Source: BTQM01 sp036985875
GTDB lineage: Bacteria; Patescibacteriota; Minisyncoccia; Phycocordibacterales; UBA1539
NCBI GenBank assembly: GCA_036985875.1
Contig: BTQM01000028.1
Coordinates: 1-9,796 of the forward strand
Length of the DNA stretch: 9,796 nt
Reading direction: 5' to 3'
The position numbers were made by a program, and so were the translations under genes. Below the pieces are notes generated by a model. The model was not told the DNA's origin. It ran no database searches and saw only the letters and a program-made list of their open reading frames with translations. Below, in pieces: positions 6,232-9,796 of this stretch. Within the stretch, counting starts at the first letter, position 1, and every line of letters starts with the position of its first letter.

Positions 6232-7254
6232 ATGGTAAAAAAAACCACAAAGAAAAAAGTAGAGAAGAAAAAAGTAGGCATCAGCATAGACGACACGATA
6301 AAGTCCATACAAACAAAGTTTGGCGAAGGAGCCATCATGAAATTAGGCGACAGGCCGAGAGTAGATGTGGATACCATATCAACGGGGTCAATAGGTCTTG
6401 ATATTGCCCTAGGGGTGGGAGGATTGCCGAAAGGCAGGATCATTGAAGTGTTCGGCCCAGAATCCTCCGGCAAAACCACCCTCGCACTCCATGTTGTGGC
6501 AGAAGCGCAAAAAAAAGACGGATTATGCGCGTTCGTTGACGCGGAGCACGCGCTGGACCCCGAGTACGCCCGAAAATTGGGGGTAAACATAAACGACCTC
6601 CTAGTCTCACAGCCAGACACGGGAGAACAAGCGCTGGATATCACCGAAAGTCTTGTACGCTCCGGTAAAATTGACGTCATTGTGATCGACTCGGTAGCGG
6701 CACTGACACCGAAAGACGAAATAGAAGGAGAAATGGGAGCATATCATGTTGGCAAGCAAGCGCGCCTCATGTCCCAAGCACTACGGAAACTCACTGCCAT
6801 CGTGGCGCGAAGCGGTACCGCGGTGATCTTCATCAACCAGATCAGAATGCAGATAGGGGTAATGTTCGGCAACCCCGAAACGACCCCAGGAGGAAAAGCT
6901 CTTAAGTTCTATACTTCCGTACGCCTTGATATACGACGCATCGCCCAGATAAAAAAAGGGGATGACGTCATAGGAGGAAGAGTGCGTGTAAAAGTGGTGA
7001 AAAACAAGGTCGCAGCACCGTTCAAGAAAACGGAATTTGACCTGCTCTACAACGAAGGAATATCAATGGAGGGCGAAATGCTCGCTCTCGGAGAGAAGCT
7101 CGGTATCATAAAAAAATCCGGCTCTTCCTATAGCTACGGCGAGGAAAAGCTGGGTCGCGGATACGACTCCTCTCGCCTATTCCTCAAAGAAAATACGGGG
7201 TTACGAAACAATATATTGAAGGAGGTAAAGAAACTTTTGGCGGAAGAAAAATAA
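6232..7254 (+). CDS. recA: Recombinase RecA
   Basis: RecA forms the ATP-dependent filament on single-stranded DNA that drives homologous recombination and SOS signalling. The protein has 340 aa, close to the usual length. The N-terminus is unusually lysine-rich (residues 3-14, KKTTKKKVEKKK). GEGAIMKLGD is near 31. Walker A is GPESSGKTT at 75-83. FVDAEHALDPEYA is near 102. Walker B is IDVIVIDSVAAL near 148-159. The DNA-binding L2 region and its flank read NQIRMQIGVMFGNPETTPGG, very close to the well-known E. coli sequence. KFYTSVRLDIRR follows. The end (KEVKKLLAEEK) lacks the long acidic tail of E. coli RecA. There is no Shine-Dalgarno site before ATG 6232. No lexA or recX is visible next to it. 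A perfect 18-bp hairpin starts six bases after the stop. Confidence 0.98.
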   Translation: MVKKTTKKKVEKKKVGISIDDTIKSIQTKFGEGAIMKLGDRPRVDVDTISTGSIGLDIALGVGGLPKGRIIEVFGPESSGKTTLALHVVAEAQKKDGLCAFVDAEHALDPEYARKLGVNINDLLVSQPDTGEQALDITESLVRSGKIDVIVIDSVAALTPKDEIEGEMGAYHVGKQARLMSQALRKLTAIVARSGTAVIFINQIRMQIGVMFGNPETTPGGKALKFYTSVRLDIRRIAQIKKGDDVIGGRVRVKVVKNKVAAPFKKTEFDLLYNEGISMEGEMLALGEKLGIIKKSGSSYSYGEEKLGRGYDSSRLFLKENTGLRNNILKEVKKLLAEEK

Positions 7255-7260
7255 GAAAAC

Positions 7261-7299
7261 TACCAAAACATCAAACGCTCAGCGTTTGATGTTTTGGTA
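7261..7299 (+). terminator. 18-bp perfect hairpin after recA, probable terminator without U-tract
   Basis: Arms taccaaaacatcaaacgc (7261-7278) and gcgtttgatgttttggta (7282-7299) are perfectly complementary with a 3-nt loop (tca). It begins six bases after the recA stop. The downstream bases are atccaggc rather than a T-run, though the 3' arm itself contains gttttgg. It may end transcription or protect the recA mRNA 3' end. The efp promoter follows at 7341. Confidence 0.55.
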
Positions 7300-7340
7300 T
7301 CCAGGCAATTCTGAATTTCGAATTTTGATCCAAGTCAGAA

Positions 7341-7349
7341 TGGTATAAT
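7341..7349 (+). promoter_or_regulatory. Extended -10 promoter of efp
   Basis: TGG directly followed by a consensus TATAAT (7344-7349) is a perfect extended -10 element. No convincing -35 box lies 17 bases upstream. Transcription would begin near 7356, leaving an AT-rich leader of about 57 nt before ATG 7414, so efp can be transcribed independently of recA. Confidence 0.65.
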
Positions 7350-7413
7350 GTTTTAAACATCAAGAAATTCACTCAAAACTCAAAATTAGAGATTAAAAAT
7401 TACTCAAAGCATC

Positions 7414-7998
7414 ATGCTAGCTTACAACGAGATCACTCCAAAAAAATATATCTTAGTTGACGGAGAACCATTTGAAGTAATTTCCTCGCACGTGTTCCGC
7501 AAACAACAGAGAAAGCCGGTAAACCAGACGAAGCTCAAGCACCTTAAGACCGGAAAAGTGGTGGAGCGCTCGTTTCATCAATCAGAAAAAGCAGAAGAGG
7601 CGGATATAGATACAAAAAAGGTGACTTTTCTGTACAACAACCGCAATGAATACTGGTTCTGCGAGGAGGGAAACCCTCGCAAAAGGTTCACTCTTCCCGA
7701 AGAGATACTTGGGGGTAAAGGAAGATTCCTGAAGGAAAATGAAAGTATTGACGCACAAGTACTAGGAGAAGAGATCATAGGGGTGAAATTGCCCATAAAA
7801 GTTGATCTGAAGGTGACAGATGCCCCGCCGGCAGTAAAAGGAAATACCGCGCAAGGCGCCACAAAACAAGTTATGCTTGAAACTGGCACCACGGTACAGG
7901 TGCCGCTGTTTATAAACGAGGGCGACATTGTCCGCATCAACACAGAAACGGGCGAGTACACCGAGCGGGTGGAGATCGCTCGCTATAATGCATTTTGA
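7414..7998 (+). CDS. efp: Translation elongation factor P
   Basis: EF-P enters the ribosome between the P and E sites and relieves stalling at polyproline. The protein has 194 aa with the usual three beta-barrel domains: N-terminal KOW-like (1-65), middle OB (66-128) and C-terminal OB (about 129-194), the latter with VTDAPPAVKGNTAQGATKQV and GTTVQVPLFINEGDIVRINT. The tip loop of domain I reads VFRKQQRKPVNQTKL (27-41). In an ungapped comparison with the E. coli loop VKPGKGQAFARVKL, the modified lysine aligns with Gln32, next to Arg33 and Lys34, and the PGKG turn is absent. No EpmA, EpmB, EarP or YmfI-type modification gene is in the window. There is no Shine-Dalgarno site before ATG 7414. The last codons overlap the left arm of an inverted repeat. 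Confidence 0.95.
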   Translation: MLAYNEITPKKYILVDGEPFEVISSHVFRKQQRKPVNQTKLKHLKTGKVVERSFHQSEKAEEADIDTKKVTFLYNNRNEYWFCEEGNPRKRFTLPEEILGGKGRFLKENESIDAQVLGEEIIGVKLPIKVDLKVTDAPPAVKGNTAQGATKQVMLETGTTVQVPLFINEGDIVRINTETGEYTERVEIARYNAF

Positions 7999-8114
7999 AA
8001 ACCGGAGTCGCCCTCTCCCGCGGAGTATCGCTCCTGCCGCTCGTCGGGCTGCTCCTCCCTTCGGTCGGAGACCAAGCCAGCCCTCCTGCGCGAGCTTTTC
8101 AAAATGCATATAGC
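7982..8114. repeat. 133-bp inverted repeat enclosing the efp stop codon
   Basis: The left arm 7982-8001 includes the last three codons and stop of efp. It pairs with 8096-8114 over 19 bp, with one bulged base (A7988); the perfect core is tgcattttgaaaa (7989-8001). The 94-nt interior is strikingly GC-rich and has its own stems: ggag-tatcg-ctcc (8022-8034), and gggctg (8046-8051) with cagccc (8078-8083) around ctcc (8052-8055) and ggag (8067-8070). It resembles an inserted palindromic element whose terminal repeat supplies the efp end, or a structured 3' UTR. Confidence 0.55.
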
Positions 8115-8210
8115 TCGCTCTGTTGGAGGGAAAGGGAAAACATCGCCATATTCTTCGCCATCGGACACCGAAAAGATATTTATTGGTAAAGGCGAATTCC
8201 ATAAAAAAGT

Positions 8211-8245
8211 ACCTACAAAGGACAGCCCTTTGTAGGTTTTCTTTT
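8211..8245. terminator. Bidirectional intrinsic terminator between efp and the rpsF-ssb-rpsR operon
   Basis: The perfect 11-bp stem acctacaaagg (8211-8221) and cctttgtaggt (8227-8237) has loop acagc and is followed on the plus strand by tttctttt. On the minus strand the same stem is followed by ACTTTTTTATGG, so it can also end the ribosomal operon. It is the one textbook intrinsic terminator in the window. Confidence 0.88.
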
Positions 8246-8278
8246 AATCGCCTAAAATGCCAGCCGTTTTAGGCGATT
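8246..8278. repeat. 12-bp perfect hairpin next to the terminator
   Basis: Arms aatcgcctaaaa (8246-8257) and ttttaggcgatt (8267-8278) enclose a 9-nt loop. It abuts the T-tract of the preceding terminator. There is no T-run on either side, so it may be an auxiliary terminator or a 3'-end protecting hairpin for transcripts from the minus operon. Confidence 0.55.
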
Positions 8279-8287
8279 ATATCAACA

Positions 8288-8312
8288 ACTGTCAACGTGC
8301 CACGTTGACAGT
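8288..8312. repeat. 11-bp perfect hairpin just after rpsR
   Basis: Arms actgtcaacgt (8288-8298) and acgttgacagt (8302-8312) flank a 3-nt loop (gcc). It lies 17 bp beyond the rpsR stop, where a 3' hairpin of the minus operon would be expected. Read on the minus strand it is not directly followed by a T-run. Confidence 0.55.
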
Positions 8313-8329
8313 CAATTATCCCCTACAAC

Positions 8330-8527
8330 TCAGCGAGTAAGATACGGAATAAGTCCCATAAAACGCGCGCGTTTTATGGCAAGCGCGAGCATTCTCTGAT
8401 GCTTCGCGCACACTCCCGTCCGCTTTCGTTTGATGATGCGAGAATGGGGATTAAGCGCTTTTTTAAAAAGCTCCGTGTCCTTGTAGTCTATGTATTTTAT
8501 ATTGTTTGCCGAAAAGTAACACTGCAT
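8330..8527 (-). CDS. rpsR: 30S ribosomal protein S18
   Basis: S18 binds next to S6 on the platform of the small subunit. From ATG 8527 the product is 65 aa: MQCYFSANNIKYIDYKD, RKRTGVCAKHQR, AIKRARFMGLIPY, all S18 signatures. The first Cys is kept, but the second Cys of the common CYFC motif is Ser here, so a zinc site is unlikely. An in-frame ATG at 8560 would add 11 residues (MFENYKLKIKP) encoded by the AT-rich spacer; these do not look like S18, so I prefer 8527. It is the last gene of rpsF-ssb-rpsR. No rplI follows, unlike in many bacteria. Confidence 0.94.
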   Translation of the reverse strand: MQCYFSANNIKYIDYKDTELFKKALNPHSRIIKRKRTGVCAKHQRMLALAIKRARFMGLIPYLTR

Positions 8528-8572
8528 GGGTTTAATTTTCAATTTATAATTTTCAAACAATTTCTAATGACT

Positions 8573-8588
8573 CAATTTTTAAAAATTG
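8573..8588. repeat. 16-bp perfect palindrome in the ssb-rpsR spacer
   Basis: The palindrome is caattttt followed by aaaaattg. It lies 10 bp beyond the ssb stop, within a 71-bp AT-rich spacer that also contains gaaaatt-type words like those at 5557-5621. It may be a processing or stability element between the two genes. Confidence 0.35.
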
Positions 8589-8598
8589 CAAAGTGGTT

Positions 8599-9045
8599 TT
8601 AGAACGGTATATCATCCGGATTACTCTCCTCCTCTGGATACTCAATGACATCAATTTTTTCCTCTTTCGGGGCGGCCGCTCCAGCTCCCGCCGCGCTGAC
8701 TGGATCGACTCCTCCACCACCCGCCTTCGGTCCAAATTGCACCCGATCCGCAACGATTTCGGTTCTGTATTTTTTCACACCCTCAGATTCCCAGCTTCGC
8801 GTCTGGAGCCTCCCTTCCACTAAAACGCTCTGCCCTTTCTTGAGGTATTGCGCGGATGTTTCCGCCTGTCTGCCAAACACAACAATGTTGTGATACTCGG
8901 CACTCTCCTTCTTGTTGCCGTCCTTGTCTTTCCATACCCGATTGGTTGCGATGGAAAATGTGGTAACAGAAGCCCCCGAAGGCAACGACCTCATCTCCGG
9001 ATCCCTTGTCAAATTGCCGATGATAATTGCTTTGTTTAAATACAT
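8599..9045 (-). CDS. ssb: Single-stranded DNA-binding protein
   Basis: SSB coats single-stranded DNA and recruits replication and repair enzymes. The protein has 148 aa. The OB-fold runs from 1 to about 105, with MYLNKAIIIGNLTRDPEMR, then FSIATNRVW, then EYHNIVVFGRQAE and GQSVLVEGRLQTRSWE. A Gly/Ala-rich flexible linker (about 106-127) follows. The C-terminus is acidic with the tip DDIPF, the known docking peptide for partner proteins. It begins 25 bp after the rpsF stop and ends 71 bp before rpsR. There is no Shine-Dalgarno site; AGTTAAAAAT precedes ATG 9045. A plus-strand frame at 8645-8893 is its antisense shadow. Confidence 0.97.
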   Translation of the reverse strand: MYLNKAIIIGNLTRDPEMRSLPSGASVTTFSIATNRVWKDKDGNKKESAEYHNIVVFGRQAETSAQYLKKGQSVLVEGRLQTRSWESEGVKKYRTEIVADRVQFGPKAGGGGVDPVSAAGAGAAAPKEEKIDVIEYPEEESNPDDIPF

Positions 9046-9070
9046 ATTTTTAACTTATTAACCTGCGAAG

Positions 9071-9571
9071 CTATTCAATTACTAACTCTTCAATGGTCTT
9101 GTCCAGCTCTTTCTCCGACAGAGTGTCCGCATCCCCTTTTGGCTTCATTCCGAGTTTATGGTCAGAATCCGACCTTCTCTTTATTTTGACGGGGAACTTC
9201 CTTGCGAGAGTGCTTTCTCTAACTGTTTTTATAATGATAAACCTCAATATCTTCTCATTATTTTCCAAGCCGGATTTCAGTTCAGAAATTTTTTCCGGGT
9301 CCGCCTGAAATTTGATCCAGCCGAAATAAGCGGAATCAAATATGTTCTTTTTGTGTCCGACTGCGCGGGTCATAGGGTACGCTAGGCGTATTAATTTCGG
9401 ATTTTCATCCATAACGATCATGCCCCCTATGTCTTCCACTAAATCTCTGATTGCATTTATTTCGGTGGGCACATCCTCCTCTAGAACAGTAGGCACGACA
9501 TGATAGCCGATCTCGTATATTCTAGGCAGCGCTCCCTCGTCTATTTCTTCATGTACTTTCTCATCTTTCAC
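9071..9571 (-). CDS. rpsF: 30S ribosomal protein S6, C-terminally extended
   Basis: S6 pairs with S18 in the small subunit. I choose GTG 9571 as the start (166 aa), because a good promoter places the transcription start near 9575, just before it. An ATG at 9673 would overlap the upstream gene's stop (9648-9650) and add a hydrophobic stretch foreign to S6. The S6 core is residues 15-120: PRIYEIGYHVVPTVLEED, DIGGMIVMDENPKLIRLAYP, YFGWIKFQADPEKISELK, then KILRFIIIKT. Beyond it lies a 46-residue basic then acidic tail (KRRSDSDHK, then SEKELDKTIEELVIE). It is the first gene of rpsF-ssb-rpsR. The start could also be ATG 9625. Confidence 0.88.
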   Translation of the reverse strand: MKDEKVHEEIDEGALPRIYEIGYHVVPTVLEEDVPTEINAIRDLVEDIGGMIVMDENPKLIRLAYPMTRAVGHKKNIFDSAYFGWIKFQADPEKISELKSGLENNEKILRFIIIKTVRESTLARKFPVKIKRRSDSDHKLGMKPKGDADTLSEKELDKTIEELVIE

Positions 9572-9581
9572 GATGGGATAG

Positions 9582-9610
9582 ATGGTATCAAAAAGGAGAA
9601 GAAAAGTCAA
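9582..9610 (-). promoter_or_regulatory. Promoter of the rpsF-ssb-rpsR operon, predicted leaderless
   Basis: On the minus strand TTGACT (9610-9605) is followed after exactly 17 bases by TACCAT (9587-9582), with TGA directly before the -10 giving an extended -10. Transcription would start near 9575, about three to five bases before GTG 9571. A weak stem, CTCA-TTTT-TGAG (9637-9626), just upstream and followed by a T-rich stretch, may end transcription of the preceding surface gene. Confidence 0.65.
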
Positions 9611-9647
9611 AAAATTAAAACCCATCTCAAAAATGAGTAAGGCATTA

Positions 9648-9796
9648 TCACTCGGACGTCTCTTCCGATTCATTTACCGTTACAATGCGCGTGACTTCTG
9701 TTGCCGCGTTACCCGCAGCGTCCTCAACGTTATACGTTACGGCATACTCTCCTGCGGCGGCAGTATCTACCGTGTTCTCCGTGACAATAAGTGAGC
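9648..9796 (-). CDS. C-terminal end of an Ig-like (HYR/DUF5011-type) surface protein (5' part beyond window)
   Basis: The minus frame enters from the right edge and stops at TGA 9650-9648, giving 49 codons. The sequence LIVTENTVDTAAAGEYAVTY then NVEDAAGNAATEVTRIVTVN is the typical end of a bacterial Ig-like repeat of the HYR/DUF5011 kind found in secreted surface proteins. It closes with an acidic tail, ESEETSE. No membrane anchor or sorting motif follows, so anchoring, if any, is elsewhere in the protein. Its stop lies 76 bp before the rpsF start, and the rpsF promoter sits in that gap. Confidence 0.8.
   Translation of the reverse strand, partial: SLIVTENTVDTAAAGEYAVTYNVEDAAGNAATEVTRIVTVNESEETSE

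Larger units (their letters stand above)
7999..8329. other. Convergent spacer between efp and rpsR
   Basis: About 331 bp without a gene. It holds the interior and right arm of the 7982-8114 inverted repeat, an unremarkable stretch at 8120-8205, a strong bidirectional terminator (8211-8245), and two further hairpins (8246-8278 and 8288-8312). Open frames crossing this spacer on both strands follow the palindrome and show no family resemblance. Confidence 0.7.

Noticed and set aside
7762..8202. 146-codon minus-strand frame
   Set aside because: It crosses the efp 3' end and the large inverted repeat in antisense and resembles no protein family.
9572..9673. N-terminal extension of S6 to ATG 9673
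   Set aside because: It would overlap the upstream gene's stop and lie before the predicted transcription start; the extra residues are hydrophobic and unlike S6.
1..9796. CRISPR array or defence island
   Set aside because: No regularly spaced direct repeats and no cas, restriction or toxin-antitoxin genes are seen.

Overview
The window looks like a core chromosomal segment of a member of the Candidate Phyla Radiation (Patescibacteria), most likely Parcubacteria-like. This is inferred from protein style and layout, not from a database search. The pointers are: compact housekeeping genes, an EF-P with an atypical tip loop, almost no Shine-Dalgarno sequences, very short predicted 5' leaders, a small membrane-anchored Ig-like protein behind ftsK, an orphan wHTH protein, and partial secreted beta-sandwich surface proteins at both window edges.

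Layout. 1-1114 (minus, partial): secreted surface protein with signal peptide, short coiled coil, peptidoglycan-binding domain and a beta-sandwich domain. 1115-1731: gene-free, with three inverted repeats. 1732-2964 (minus): 410-aa orphan protein with a C-terminal winged helix and its own promoter and Shine-Dalgarno site. 2965-3297: spacer with a large branched palindrome and the ftsK promoter. 3298-7998 (plus): ftsK, a 128-aa membrane-anchored Ig-like protein, recA and efp, each separated by spacers of 100-200 bp that hold inverted repeats. 7999-8329: convergent spacer with an inverted repeat enclosing the efp stop codon, a clear bidirectional terminator, and two more hairpins. 8330-9571 (minus): rpsF-ssb-rpsR operon. 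9648-9796 (minus, partial): C-terminus of another Ig-like surface protein.

How the genes fit together. The plus block is chromosome maintenance (FtsK translocase, RecA recombinase) followed by a translation factor. The minus operon pairs ribosomal proteins S6 and S18 with single-stranded DNA-binding protein, an arrangement found across bacteria. The two edge genes are cell-surface proteins.

There is no obvious new defence or mobile system, no CRISPR array, no tRNA or rRNA, and no transposase. The least explained features are the palindromes that fill almost every spacer (most without a U-tract), the orphan wHTH protein, the altered EF-P tip, and promoters placed so close to start codons that rpsF and ftsK mRNAs would be leaderless or nearly so.
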